Below are positions 18,172-26,621 of a stretch of 64,000 nt of DNA, in pieces. This DNA comes from Enterococcus haemoperoxidus ATCC BAA-382 (GTDB taxonomy: Bacteria; Bacillota; Bacilli; Lactobacillales; Enterococcaceae), in assembly GCF_000407165.1 (NCBI RefSeq), contig NZ_KE136480.1, positions 1,054,001 to 1,118,000 on the forward strand. The letters are read 5' to 3'. The notes under the pieces were generated by a model, which did not search any database, had not been told where the DNA came from, and saw nothing but the letters and a program-made list of their open reading frames with translations. The position numbers and the translations under genes were made by a program. How positions within the stretch are numbered: position 1 is the stretch's first letter; each line of letters begins with the position of its first letter.

Positions 18172-18323
18172 CTGAATATTCTCCTTTCGTGATTTACCTT
18201 CAGTATAAAACTGTTTAGAATGAAGCGCAAAATATTACAGAAAAAAACTGTTCCCGCCTTTTTCTTTTAAGCCAGTTAGTGGTATGATGGGGAGGTAGAA
18301 TAATGAATTGGAGTGACTAAAAA

Positions 18324-19739
18324 ATGACAATTGATTGGCAAAAAGAAGTAGACGCACGTAAAGATGCGCTATTAGAAGATTTACAAAATCTATTACGCAT
18401 CAATAGTGAGCGTGATGACTCAAAAGTAACACCAGATGCACCATTTGGACCAGGACCTGTTGCTGGCTTAAAACATATGTTAGCGTATGGCGAACGTGAT
18501 GGTTTTGCTGTGAAAAATGTTGATAACTATGCTGGTCATATTGAATACGGCGAAGGCGATGAAACGTTAGGAATTTTCGGTCACATGGACGTTGTTCCTG
18601 CTGGTGATGGTTGGGATACGGATCCTTATGAGCCTGTCATCAAAGACGGTAAAATCTTTGCCCGTGGTTCAAGTGACGATAAAGGCCCAAGTATGGCCGC
18701 TTATTATGCATTACGAATCATCAAAGATTTAGGTGTACCATTATCTAAAAAAGTTCGTTTTGTCGTTGGTAGTGACGAAGAAAGTGGCTGGGGTGATATG
18801 GATTATTACTTCAAACATGAAGAAACTCCTGATTTCGGGTTCTCTCCAGATGCAGAATTCCCAATCATCAATGGTGAAAAAGGGAATGTCTCTTTATACG
18901 CTCGTTTTGGCGGATCAAGCGAAGGCGAATATGTTTTAGAAAGCTTCAATGCTGGTTTACGTGAAAACATGGTTCCAGGTACAGCAACCGCTGTAATCAC
19001 TGTTCCAACTGCCGAAGCGGCAGAAAAAATGCAAGGCGCATTTAGTGTATTTGTGGATGAAGAGCCGATTTCTGGCGAGTTAGAAGCGAATGGTACAAGT
19101 GTAACGATCAAAGTTGTAGGAAAAGGTGCACATGGTGCTAGTCCGCAATCAGGGATCAATGCGGCGACATTCTTAGCAGTATTCCTAAACAGCTATGCAT
19201 TTGCTGGCGCAGCGAAAGAATTTATTCAAGTTGCAGCAACACTTGTCCATGAAGATTTCTATGGGGAAAAATTAGGCGTAGCTTTTGAAGATGCTAAGAT
19301 GGGTAAATTAACAATGAACGCTGGTTTATTCGTCTTCAAGAAAGATGCTGAAGAAGGCAACTTTATGAGCTTGAATTTCCGTTACCCTAAAGGAACAACG
19401 GCTGCTGATTTAGAAACTGGTGTGAAAGCTACAGCAGGCGCTATCGGTGCAGAAATCGTTCAAGGCGGACGTAATCAAGAACCGCATTATGTTCCAGCAG
19501 ATGATCCATTAGTTGAAACATTATTACAAGTTTACGAAGATCATACTGGTCAAAAAGGTCATGAACAAATCATCGGTGGCGGAACGTACGGACGTTTACT
19601 AAAACGTGGTGTCGCTTATGGTGCAATGTTCCCAGGCTATACAGATACAATGCACCAAGCCAATGAATTTATGGCGTTGGATGATTTATTCCGTGCAACA
19701 GCAATTTATGCGGATGCGATTTATCGTTTGGCGAAATAA
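18324..19739 (+). CDS. pepV: Dipeptidase PepV, M20 family
   Basis: A 471-residue cytosolic zinc peptidase that hydrolyses dipeptides, notably with N-terminal beta-Ala or D-Ala in characterised members. Catalytic-domain motifs are GIFGHMDVVPAGDGW (zinc His and general region), GSSDDKGPSMAAYYAL (bridging Asp), VVGSDEESGWGDMDYY (catalytic Glu pair) and FSPDAEFP. The lid domain contains GKGAHGASPQSG. Length and motif order are typical of Lactobacillales PepV. The gene is monocistronic, with a GGAG ribosome site and a strong terminator. Confidence 0.94.
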   Translation: MTIDWQKEVDARKDALLEDLQNLLRINSERDDSKVTPDAPFGPGPVAGLKHMLAYGERDGFAVKNVDNYAGHIEYGEGDETLGIFGHMDVVPAGDGWDTDPYEPVIKDGKIFARGSSDDKGPSMAAYYALRIIKDLGVPLSKKVRFVVGSDEESGWGDMDYYFKHEETPDFGFSPDAEFPIINGEKGNVSLYARFGGSSEGEYVLESFNAGLRENMVPGTATAVITVPTAEAAEKMQGAFSVFVDEEPISGELEANGTSVTIKVVGKGAHGASPQSGINAATFLAVFLNSYAFAGAAKEFIQVAATLVHEDFYGEKLGVAFEDAKMGKLTMNAGLFVFKKDAEEGNFMSLNFRYPKGTTAADLETGVKATAGAIGAEIVQGGRNQEPHYVPADDPLVETLLQVYEDHTGQKGHEQIIGGGTYGRLLKRGVAYGAMFPGYTDTMHQANEFMALDDLFRATAIYADAIYRLAK

Positions 19740-19768
19740 ACTTCGCCACGCTAATTTAAAAAAATCAG

Positions 19769-19800
19769 AAAACCTGACAGACAGTTGTCAGGTTTTTTTC
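19769..19800 (+). terminator. Terminator of pepV
   Basis: AAACCTGACA and TGTCAGGTTT form a stem across GACAGT, followed by seven Ts. Confidence 0.9.
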
Positions 19801-19928
19801 TGTACAATAGAAACAAGTCGTTAGAAACATCGGACATTTTCAAGTATACTTATAAACATACTTAAAAATAATGAAAGATTACCTAAAGATAAATAGCACG
19901 TGCACACAAGAAAAAATGAGGTGAACAA

Positions 19929-20879
19929 ATGATTAATTTCCAAAACGTATCAAAAAAATACAACGACCAATTAGTATTGGAAGACTTCGATGTCTCAATT
20001 GAGGACGGTGAATTTTTTGTATTAGTCGGTCCAAGTGGGAGCGGAAAAACAACCACTTTAAAAATGATCAATCGCTTGATCGAACCAACAGACGGCGATA
20101 TCTATTTTAACGAGCAAAGGCTGATCGATTACAATCTAAAAGAGCTACGCTTAACAATCGGCTATGTCCTTCAGCAAATTGCGCTATTCCCAAATCTAAC
20201 AGTTGCTGAAAACATTGAATTGATTCCAGAAATGAAACACTGGAGCAAAGCCAAAAGACGGGAAAGAACGGAAGAATTACTAAGAAAAGTTAGTTTACCG
20301 CCAGAAGAATACCTCCATCGAAAACCAGCTGAATTATCTGGAGGCGAACAACAACGGATCGGAATCTTACGAGCGATCGCAGCCAAACCAGATATTATTT
20401 TAATGGACGAACCGTTCAGTGCATTAGATCCAATTTCCAAAGGACAATTACAATTGTTGATCAAAGAGCTGCATAAAGAATTAGCCAGCACTGTTGTTTT
20501 TGTGACCCATGATATGAATGAGGCTCTTCTTTTAGGCGATCGGATTTGTGTGATGAAAGACGGTAAAATCGTTCAAACAGATACACCAGAAGCTATCAAA
20601 AGTCATCCAGCCAATGAATTTGTAGCACAGTTCTTCCAACATGAGCATGCCAATTTGGAGAATTATTGTGCAGAGGATTTAGTAGCCGCTGGTTTTGTAG
20701 AGGATGGACAAGTAGAGAGTGAAACAACCGTGAATTTAGGAACAGATTTACCAACGGTGATCCGCATACTTGTAGAAGGAAAAACCGTTGTATTAGTCGA
20801 TGAAGATGGTCCAATCGGTGAAATCACAGATCGAACGATTCTACGCTTTTTAGAAACAAAGATAGAAGGTGATCAATAA
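19929..20879 (+). CDS. ABC importer ATPase, osmoprotectant/ergothioneine (EgtUA/OpuCA) type
   Basis: A 316-residue ATPase with Walker [11 protein letters not shown], signature [14 protein letters not shown], Walker [15 protein letters not shown] and switch [12 protein letters not shown]. The Q-loop ([17 protein letters not shown]) and length match quaternary-amine importers. The C-terminal 80 residues are a shortened CBS-like tail rather than a full CBS pair. RBS AGGTG precedes the ATG. The downstream gene is a fused permease and substrate-binding protein, so the two genes make a complete importer. Candidates for the substrate are glycine betaine, choline, carnitine or ergothioneine. Confidence 0.87.
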   Translation: MINFQNVSKKYNDQLVLEDFDVSIEDGEFFVLVGPSGSGKTTTLKMINRLIEPTDGDIYFNEQRLIDYNLKELRLTIGYVLQQIALFPNLTVAENIELIPEMKHWSKAKRRERTEELLRKVSLPPEEYLHRKPAELSGGEQQRIGILRAIAAKPDIILMDEPFSALDPISKGQLQLLIKELHKELASTVVFVTHDMNEALLLGDRICVMKDGKIVQTDTPEAIKSHPANEFVAQFFQHEHANLENYCAEDLVAAGFVEDGQVESETTVNLGTDLPTVIRILVEGKTVVLVDEDGPIGEITDRTILRFLETKIEGDQ

Positions 20880-20880
20880 T

Positions 20881-22398
20881 ATGGGAAAACTGATTGAAAC
20901 ATTCATTGCCCGTAAAGAAGACTTTATTCAAGCGGTCGTCGAACATATCCAACTATCGTTATTGTCATTATTGATTGCGATTCTTATTGCAATTCCGTTA
21001 GCCATTCTACTGACGAATTACAAAAAAGTCGCTGAATTTGTTCTGCAAATTACGGGGATTTTCCAAACGATTCCGTCACTGGCTTTATTAGGATTACTGA
21101 TTCCGGTTATTGGGATTGGCAGTCCACCAGCTATTGTGGCGTTAGTGATTTATGCCCTGTTTCCGATTTTGCAAAATACGTATACAGGCTTGACTGAAAT
21201 CGATCCTTCGTTGGAAGAAGCAGCTGAAGCTTTTGGGATGAATAAACGGGAAAAACTAATCAAGTTTGAGTTGCAGTTAGCGTTACCTTATATCATTTCA
21301 GGGATTCGCACAGCAACCGTTATGATCATCGGAACAGCGACACTTGCGGCCTTGATAGGTGCAGGAGGTCTCGGAACATTCATTTTACTTGGAATCGACC
21401 GAAACAATGTGTACCTGATCTTGATTGGAGCAATTTCTTCCGCTGTTTTAGCAGTATTGTTTAACTTTGGGATCCATTTATTGGAAAAAGCTACAGTGAA
21501 ACGAATTGTAGCCGCATTTATGGTGTTACTTGCTTTATTAGTGGGTTCATTTGTCTATACTCATCATGAAGCAGAACAAAAAGAAATCACTGTTGCAGGA
21601 AAATTAGGTGCAGAACCAGATATCCTGATCAACATGTATAAAGAATTAATTGAAGCAAATAGCGATATCCACGTAAACTTAAAATCAAACTTTGGGAAAA
21701 CCAGTTTCCTATTTAATGCACTAAAATCTGGTGAAATCGATGTCTACCCTGAATTTACAGGAACCGTACTTGAAACATTTTTGAAGGACAACAAAAATAC
21801 ATCGAATGATCCAAGAGAAGTGTACGAATACGCACGAGATCAAATTAAGAAACAAGAAAATATGGATTATCTCGAACCAATGCGTTATCAAAATACGTAT
21901 GCGGTGGCAGTCAAACGATCATTTGCAGAAGAGAACGGTCTGAAAACCATTGAAGATCTGAAAAAAGTTGAAAGTCAGTTAAAAGCTGGTTTTACGCTAG
22001 AATTTATCGATCGTGAAGATGGGTATAAAGGATTGCAAAAATTGTACAACTTGAATTTAGATGTGAAGTCGATGGAACCGTCATTACGTTACCAAGCAAT
22101 CAATAATGGGGATGTGAATGTGGTAGACGCTTATTCGACTGATAGTGAATTGAAGCAATATGATTTGGTGATTTTAAAAGATAATAAACAGCTATTTCCA
22201 CCGTATCAAGGTGCGCCATTGCTGAAAGCTGAAACGCTTGAGAAATACCCGGAATTAAAAGAATTATTGCAGCCTTTAGTTGGTAAGATCACGGAAGAAG
22301 AAATGAGTGAGATGAATTACCAAGTGAATGTGGAGCAAAAAGATCCGGCGACCGTTGCGCATGATTATTTGGTGGAGCATGGGATGTTGGAAGAATAG
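20881..22398 (+). CDS. Fused permease and substrate-binding protein of a betaine/ergothioneine-type importer
   Basis: A 505-residue protein. Residues 1-215 carry five to six membrane segments and the inner-membrane signature [30 protein letters not shown]. After one more hydrophobic segment an extracellular binding domain starts ([23 protein letters not shown], then DVYPEFTGT and [20 protein letters not shown]). This fusion is the architecture of EgtUBC, the ergothioneine importer of pneumococcus, and of choline/betaine OpuF-like systems. ATG at 20881 is chosen over GTG at 20869 because AAGGTGATC lies just before it. It overlaps nothing and follows the ATPase stop by one base. Confidence 0.87.
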   Translation: MGKLIETFIARKEDFIQAVVEHIQLSLLSLLIAILIAIPLAILLTNYKKVAEFVLQITGIFQTIPSLALLGLLIPVIGIGSPPAIVALVIYALFPILQNTYTGLTEIDPSLEEAAEAFGMNKREKLIKFELQLALPYIISGIRTATVMIIGTATLAALIGAGGLGTFILLGIDRNNVYLILIGAISSAVLAVLFNFGIHLLEKATVKRIVAAFMVLLALLVGSFVYTHHEAEQKEITVAGKLGAEPDILINMYKELIEANSDIHVNLKSNFGKTSFLFNALKSGEIDVYPEFTGTVLETFLKDNKNTSNDPREVYEYARDQIKKQENMDYLEPMRYQNTYAVAVKRSFAEENGLKTIEDLKKVESQLKAGFTLEFIDREDGYKGLQKLYNLNLDVKSMEPSLRYQAINNGDVNVVDAYSTDSELKQYDLVILKDNKQLFPPYQGAPLLKAETLEKYPELKELLQPLVGKITEEEMSEMNYQVNVEQKDPATVAHDYLVEHGMLEE

Positions 22399-22416
22399 TA
22401 ATGGATAAATGAACAG

Positions 22417-22458
22417 ATACAACAAGGGAGATGAATCGTTATCTTTCTTGTTGTATAT
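22417..22458 (+). terminator. Terminator of the importer operon
   Basis: ATACAACAAGGGAGAT and ATCTTTCTTGTTGTAT pair across GAATCGTT, about 18 bases after the stop codon. The T-tail is weak, so this is less certain than other terminators here. Confidence 0.6.
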
Positions 22459-22534
22459 ATATAATTAATTATAGAGCAAATTATATAAGGCGACAATTAG
22501 AATAATTGTTCCCGCTATAAGTGCCAAAATTCCA

Positions 22535-22560
22535 GATAGTGTATTAAATATTTTACAAAA
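22535..22560 (+). repeat. 26-bp direct repeat, left copy, flanking the toxin-antitoxin-like cassette
   Basis: The 26 bases starting GATAGTGTATTAAATA recur exactly at 22974-22999, 439 bases away. Read on the minus strand, the left copy leads into an open hydrophobic frame (GILALIAGTIILIVALYN) that ends at 22465. This frame has no clear start codon of its own. Confidence 0.9.
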
Positions 22561-22574
22561 GCAAGTATGCTAAG

Positions 22575-22604
22575 TTGCTTTTCAGAGATATTATAAGGTA
22601 TAAT
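22575..22604 (+). promoter_or_regulatory. Promoter of the putative antisense RNA
   Basis: TTGCTT (22575-22580) and TATAAT (22599-22604) are 18 bases apart. They point rightward into the structured region that overlaps the 3' end of the toxin-like transcript. Confidence 0.6.
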
Positions 22605-22610
22605 TAAAGA

Positions 22611-22747
22611 GAAGGTAATCGATAATCATTACGATTACAAAAAAGCCAGTGCTGATAACACTGACTCTTTAGTTGAATATTGACTAAAGCTCGATAAGAC
22701 GAATTGCCACTATCTTACTTTAGCTGAGCAGATAGTGGTCTTTTTTT
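22611..22747 (+). ncRNA. Putative antitoxin antisense RNA (type I toxin-antitoxin-like)
   Basis: A rightward transcript of about 140 nt would start near 22611 and end at a strong terminator (CCACTATCT...AGATAGTGG then TCTTTTTTT, 22707-22747). It contains two further hairpins (CCAGTG...CACTG and CTTTAGT...ACTAAAG). It runs antisense to the end of the leftward peptide transcript, whose own terminator lies within it. Two convergent transcripts overlapping at their 3' ends is the layout of type I systems such as txpA/RatA or bsrG/SR4. No Rfam family could be checked. Confidence 0.55.
22639..22665 (-). terminator. Leftward terminator of the toxin-like transcript
   Basis: On the minus strand GTCAGTGTTATCAGCACTGGC is followed by TTTTTT. 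It lies about 80 bases downstream of the peptide stop codon. Confidence 0.7.
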
Positions 22748-22850
22748 ACTCAAAAATAGAAGTGATAAAAAGTTTGATCCCTTCGACAATATAGTAAGCC
22801 ACAAGTGTGACTACTATTTTCGAAGCGATATCTTTTAACAAATCTTTCAA
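22746..22850 (-). CDS. Putative small hydrophobic type-I-toxin-like peptide (34 residues)
   Basis: The TTG start at 22850 follows AGGAAAAG. The peptide begins (M)KDLLKDIASK, continues VVTLVAYYIVEGIKLF and ends ITSIFE: a charged N-terminus followed by one membrane segment. The MKDL opening and the single helix recall Fst-type toxins of enterococcal par loci, though the sequence is not clearly the same family. A strong Shine-Dalgarno-like AAAGGAGTTGATG (about 22921-22909) lies further upstream, with a tiny frame (MSLSLLSCFIA, 22898-22863) whose stop overlaps the peptide's ribosome site. That suggests translational coupling or masking. It is opposed by the antisense RNA. Confidence 0.5.
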   Translation of the reverse strand: MKDLLKDIASKIVVTLVAYYIVEGIKLFITSIFE

Positions 22851-22973
22851 GGACCGCTTTTCCTAAGCAATAAAGCAGGACAAAAGCGATAAAGACATAT
22901 CTTTATGGCATCAACTCCTTTTTCAGAGCTTCAGCCGTTATTCAACTAGTTATAGTATATCAAAAATTGTACT

Positions 22974-22999
22974 GATAGTGTATTAAATATTTTACAAAA
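22974..22999 (+). repeat. 26-bp direct repeat, right copy
   Basis: Exact copy of 22535-22560. It lies just upstream of the leftward promoter-like sequence of the peptide transcript (TGATATACT on the minus strand). On the minus strand, a frame starting TTG with MLVIFCKIFNTLS runs into it; a hydrophobic continuation lies beyond the other copy. Confidence 0.9.
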
Positions 23000-23042
23000 A
23001 ATAACGAGCAAACAGTCAGCCTAGAAGAATGTTTATCTGATC

Positions 23043-23170
23043 GAATGCTACGGATTCTGGTAGATAGCATTCTTTCTTAACTATACGCATTATTGACTTA
23101 GGCAACTTGATTTATCATTGTATAAAGCTCTGTAGGATGACGACCAATCTTCCTGCAGAGTGCTTTTTTA
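23043..23170 (+). other. Two rightward terminator-like hairpins in the gap before 23393
   Basis: GAATGCTA...TAGATAGCATTC followed by TTTCTT (23043-23077), and GCTCTGTAGGA...TCCTGCAGAGTGC followed by TTTTTTA (23124-23170), both read rightward. They may end small RNAs or be decayed relatives of the cassette to the left. The remaining sequence up to 23392 is AT-rich and holds only promoter-like hexamers. Confidence 0.5.
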
Positions 23171-23392
23171 TTTTGTCTAGCTGAACGAGATTTGTTTGGC
23201 TAGAGTTTTTTCGTTCTATCTTATTTTATTTCAAATTAAGTTAGGTTGAGAGGTAATGGGGGAATGTAAGTTTGTGTAAAAAAAGTTATTAATAGAATTT
23301 ATATCTATGTATTTAGAGTATAATGTATAACTTTTTGTTTGTTTTTGTTATAATGAAGAAGAATTTTATCATAGAAAAAGGAGAGTTACATA

Positions 23393-24343
23393 TTGAGCAC
23401 TTTTTTAGTAGTATTTTTAGGGATTATCTTATTATTAATTTTTATTTCAATGTTTTTGTTTTGGAGATTAAATACAAGGAAGAAAAATCAACAAGAGCAA
23501 ACAAAATCCGATTTAATAAAAGAATTTTCACCGTTGATTGTGGCTTATGTAGGGATTATTATTACTGCATTACCTTACGTAATTCCAGAAGAAAGAGTTC
23601 CTGTTTTCTTTCCAGAATATGAGGATAAGATATCAGAAATTGATGAATTAAAAAAAGAGAATAGCGAACTAAAATCAGTGATAGCGGATCAGACTCAAGA
23701 GAAAACTAAGTTGTCTAAAAAGAATAAAGATTTAGAAGAGAAAAATTATGCTGAGCTAACGAAAGCATCTTTAGTAGTGGACGGTTTGGCAATTGAAGAC
23801 GGAAATAATGTAGTTGCAGATGTTAATGATACGTTCTATTACAATGAAGATGTATTGAAAAATTTTGTTGATCAAGAAATAAATTATAATGATGAAGATA
23901 AGACAATCTATATAGGAAAAAAATCTGATCAGAAGATTACAAAACAAAAATTATCGGAGCAGTATGGTATCTTGTATGGTGGAAAAGATTACAAATCACT
24001 TAAAGATGTAGAAGATGATTACTATGTTGGAGGGAAAAATATTGAAGGCGGGTTTGTTATTAATGGATCTACTTGGAGAGAAAATTTTGCGTTACTAAAT
24101 ACAAATAATAAGTTTATCAAAGTAGAGTTTGATGTTGGGAGAACAGACGAACCAAGTAATTCTTTGGAAAATGGGAAGATGAAAATAGAGTTCAATGGAG
24201 AAAAGAAACACCAAGAAAGTATTCGTGCAGACATAACCACACAGCATTATGAATATGATATTACAAATGTAGAGACACTAAAAATAGCTTTGGCTGACAG
24301 TAACTCTACGTTTGGATTTTATAATATTGTTTTTACTAAATAA
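23393..24343 (+). CDS. Membrane-anchored protein with coiled coil and extracellular beta domain, function unknown
   Basis: 316 residues starting at TTG, with AGGAG 10 bases upstream. Residues 3-24 and about 47-65 are membrane segments. A charged coiled coil follows (EIDELKKENSELKSVIADQ, then KLSKKNKDLEEKNY). A segment like a copper-amine-oxidase-type stalk (VVADVNDTFYYNEDVLKNFV...IYIGKK) and a C-terminal domain with an NPCBM-like look (GGFVINGSTWRENFALLN...ALADSNSTFGFYNIVF) come last. Such proteins display a beta-sandwich outside the membrane, perhaps binding cell-wall sugars. No specific function is recognised. Confidence 0.7.
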   Translation: MSTFLVVFLGIILLLIFISMFLFWRLNTRKKNQQEQTKSDLIKEFSPLIVAYVGIIITALPYVIPEERVPVFFPEYEDKISEIDELKKENSELKSVIADQTQEKTKLSKKNKDLEEKNYAELTKASLVVDGLAIEDGNNVVADVNDTFYYNEDVLKNFVDQEINYNDEDKTIYIGKKSDQKITKQKLSEQYGILYGGKDYKSLKDVEDDYYVGGKNIEGGFVINGSTWRENFALLNTNNKFIKVEFDVGRTDEPSNSLENGKMKIEFNGEKKHQESIRADITTQHYEYDITNVETLKIALADSNSTFGFYNIVFTK

Positions 24344-24384
24344 GGTCAAATTGTCTTTAGTAGACTAGAATACGGTGATAAAAA

Positions 24385-25220
24385 ATGAAAAAACTAACTG
24401 TAATAACACTTCTTTGCTCAAGCATTCTTTTAACTGGTTGCAACAATACGTCTTCCAAAAATGCCGAAGTCAAAGAGCAACCAACAGAAAAAAGCAGTTC
24501 AAATGTAACACCTAAAACCAAAGAAGAAACATCATCAGAAGTCAAAAAACAAACTACTACTCTTATCTCGATGAAGTTGATCGTTCCAACATACAATCAT
24601 CAACAGTAGAATCATTTCTAATGTATGATAATACCAACCCAAAAAGTCTTCAAGAAAATACAAACACTATTTTCTTAGCCCGTGTAATCTCTATAGATAA
24701 AGCGGATGTAGATGCCAATCTTTCTGAAACTGACAGCAACAGCATTTTACCTGACACTTATGGAAAGCTAGAAGTATTGAAAAATATTGAAGGAACAACA
24801 GATAAAGAAGTATCATTTATTAGATCAGGTGGTATTATCAAAGAAAAAGATCGATTTAAAAACGCTGAAAAAGAAGAAGTAGATAAACACAATCGTTTGA
24901 GAGCTGAATTGGGCCGGCCCCCTATTACTCAGAGTGAGGATTGGGTGGAAGTGAGAGAAGATGGCGATATTGAACTTCAAGCAGGTGAGGTATATTTGTT
25001 CTTTGCTACGTATAGTGAGGAAAGAGGAGCATACATTCTAGAAGGCTATCAGTATGGTGCTTTGCTACTAGAAGATGACGAACAACCAATTTCAAGAACA
25101 CGTTCTGTCCCAAATGAAATTGGAAAAACATGGAAAATAAAAAATGCTTCTTCAGGTGAAGAGCAAGATCTTGGCGATTATTTAAAAAATGAGCTAGGAA
25201 TCGAGCTAAAGGAAAACTAG
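24385..25220 (+). pseudogene. Lipoprotein gene interrupted by a frameshift at an A6 run
   Basis: The first frame (24385-24609) encodes a lipoprotein signal with lipobox LTGCNN and a Ser/Lys-rich linker. From about 24549 the reading shifts by -1. The other frame is open well upstream of its first ATG (24621) and reads KTNYYSYLDEVDRSNIQSST, then SFLMYDNTNP and ARVISIDKAD, ending at 25220. The join lies at CAAAAAAC (24543-24550). One base gained or lost there restores a secreted lipoprotein of about 278 residues. Either it is a broken gene, a homopolymer sequencing error, or a -1 slippage site. Function unknown. Confidence 0.75.
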
Positions 25221-25252
25221 GCAAATAAAACCAAATGTAATCAAAATATAGT

Positions 25253-25298
25253 AAAAAGCTTTAAGATCTTTTATCACAAAGATCTTGAAGCTTTTTAT
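25253..25298. terminator. Bidirectional terminator
   Basis: AAAAAGCTTTAAGATCTTT and AAAGATCTTGAAGCTTTTT form a long stem with T-runs on both strands. It serves the frameshifted lipoprotein gene and the convergent XRE regulator, whose stop lies inside its right arm. Confidence 0.88.
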
Positions 25299-25780
25299 TG
25301 ATTTCTTACAATAGCCTGAACAATAATAAGAATCAAAACGGGAACTACAACATTAAATACATATAGTTTATAACCCGTTGAAATGAAGAGTATAATCATA
25401 TTTGCCAATAGAATAACTCCTAACAAAAATAGAATAAACCATGTGAAAACGCTATGTGTATGTAGAAAAAAAGCGCTTTGTATCAAATTAAATATAAGAA
25501 TCATTACAATAACAATATTTATACAAATAGCTAAGTACTTTATAAGCTTTTCATTGTGAAAGCTTTCTTTTTTTTCAGAACTTTCTTCAGATAACAAAAA
25601 TGATAACTGGATATTATAGAAATCACAAATTCTATTTAATGTTTGAATGTCTGGAACCGTTTTTCCATTTTCCCATTTTGAAATAGTCTGCCGTGTGACA
25701 AATAGCTGTTTCGCCAATTCTTCTTGTGTGTATTTTTTCTGTGTTCTTAATGTTTTTAGTTTATAACCTAAAGAATCCAT
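25295..25780 (-). CDS. XRE-family regulator with membrane domain
   Basis: 161 residues. The N-terminal HTH (LKTLRTQKKYTQEELAKQLFVTRQTISKWENGKTVPDIQTLNRICDFYNI) is a standard Cro/C1 domain. From about residue 80 three hydrophobic stretches follow, so the DNA-binding domain is tied to the membrane. This layout occurs in regulators next to bacteriocin and stress genes in lactic acid bacteria. The gene is divergent from the bacteriocin gene 268 bases away, with a perfect palindrome between them. GGGAGGG precedes the ATG. Confidence 0.88.
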   Translation of the reverse strand: MDSLGYKLKTLRTQKKYTQEELAKQLFVTRQTISKWENGKTVPDIQTLNRICDFYNIQLSFLLSEESSEKKESFHNEKLIKYLAICINIVIVMILIFNLIQSAFFLHTHSVFTWFILFLLGVILLANMIILFISTGYKLYVFNVVVPVLILIIVQAIVRNQ

Positions 25781-25912
25781 ATTCCCTCCCTATGTAAATA
25801 TAAATATGCACAATTTTATTTTAGCATAATTCACATTGAAAATTAATAATAGTTTATTGTAGTTGCAAAAGTAAAGTGCCAAAAAGGCATTATTTAGGCA
25901 TGGAAAGTTGAG

Positions 25913-25927
25913 TTTCCACGGTGGAAA
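25913..25927. promoter_or_regulatory. Palindromic operator between the XRE and bacteriocin genes
   Basis: TTTCCAC and GTGGAAA flank a single G, and an overlapping GGAAA...TTTCC inverted pair lies just to the left (25902-25917). The position in the divergent intergenic region makes it a likely target of the XRE regulator. Confidence 0.55.
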
Positions 25928-26047
25928 TCTAAATGTACAGGCTTTTTTTGTCATGTAACTCGATAAGTTCTTTATAAAAATAGCCAAATGCTAGTAAGCT
26001 AAGTTTGTACTAGAAATGGTAACAAAAAAGTAATGGAGGACGATAGT

Positions 26048-26407
26048 ATGAAGAAGACAATTTTATTTTTGGGGATTTTAGCAACGACGGTTGTGGGTGG
26101 CTTTTCGGTACAAGCAAGTGAAGACCCGGAAGCTTTATTTGGAGGTGGAATGGAAGCACGCAATGGTGTAACTCCAGATGATGTTGTTCCTCAATCAAGA
26201 TATGCCGCTGGTGGAGGAGACTTTGCGTGTGGTGTTAATGGATTTAAAGTCTGGGCAAGATACGATCACTCTAGAAGAACGCATAGTGCGACAGCTAAGA
26301 ATGGTTGGGGTGGTTCTGTCCGCGATAAGCAAGGTGCTGGCAGACGCGCTTATGCAACTGCAAATGCCGCGTTATCTGGTAATACAGGTTGGTGGAATGT
26401 CTACTAG
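26048..26407 (+). CDS. Lactococcin 972-family bacteriocin precursor
   Basis: 119 residues starting at ATG 26048, eight bases after GGAGG. Residues 1-24 are a Sec signal peptide (MKKTILFLGILATTVVGG, then FSVQAS). The C-terminal half carries the family pattern: VWARYDHSRRTHSATAKNG, then KQGAGRRAYATANAAL and a final aromatic WWNVY. Lactococcin 972 is an unmodified peptide that binds lipid II and blocks septum formation. An integral membrane protein and ABC ATPase downstream complete the usual three-gene set. Repeat E3 lies between this gene and the transporter, which may separate their transcription. Confidence 0.87.
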   Translation: MKKTILFLGILATTVVGGFSVQASEDPEALFGGGMEARNGVTPDDVVPQSRYAAGGGDFACGVNGFKVWARYDHSRRTHSATAKNGWGGSVRDKQGAGRRAYATANAALSGNTGWWNVY

Positions 26408-26418
26408 GTAGCTAAATA

Positions 26419-26591
26419 TGGATAAACGGCGATAAAAAAGCAGCTCCGTTGAAAATAAGAAGAAATACTCAAAAATTTGAATAACACAAGGTAGGTACCA
26501 ATCATCATCAGCTCGTAAACTCACTGTGATTCTTGGGGATTTTCGTGAATTTCTTTTTATTTCTCGGAGCTAATTGCTTTATCTCGACCTC
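26419..26591. repeat. Mosaic intergenic repeat, copy E3
   Basis: It contains GATAAACGGCGAT, GCAGCTCCG...CGGAGCTAATTGC inverted arms and TATTTCTCGGAGCTAA as in E5. Its internal part (26469-26554) is the reverse complement of a stretch in E6 (GAATTCACGAAAAT...GATGAT...GGTACC). It lies inside the bacteriocin locus between precursor and transporter genes. Confidence 0.7.
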
Positions 26592-26621
26592 TTTTTATTC
26601 TTTTAGAAAGGTTGCATACAT

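Noticed and set aside
24543-24550. Programmed -1 frameshift at AAAAAAC as a certain claim
   Set aside because: The heptamer is not in the ideal frame and no downstream stimulatory structure is obvious; kept only as an alternative to a simple indel.
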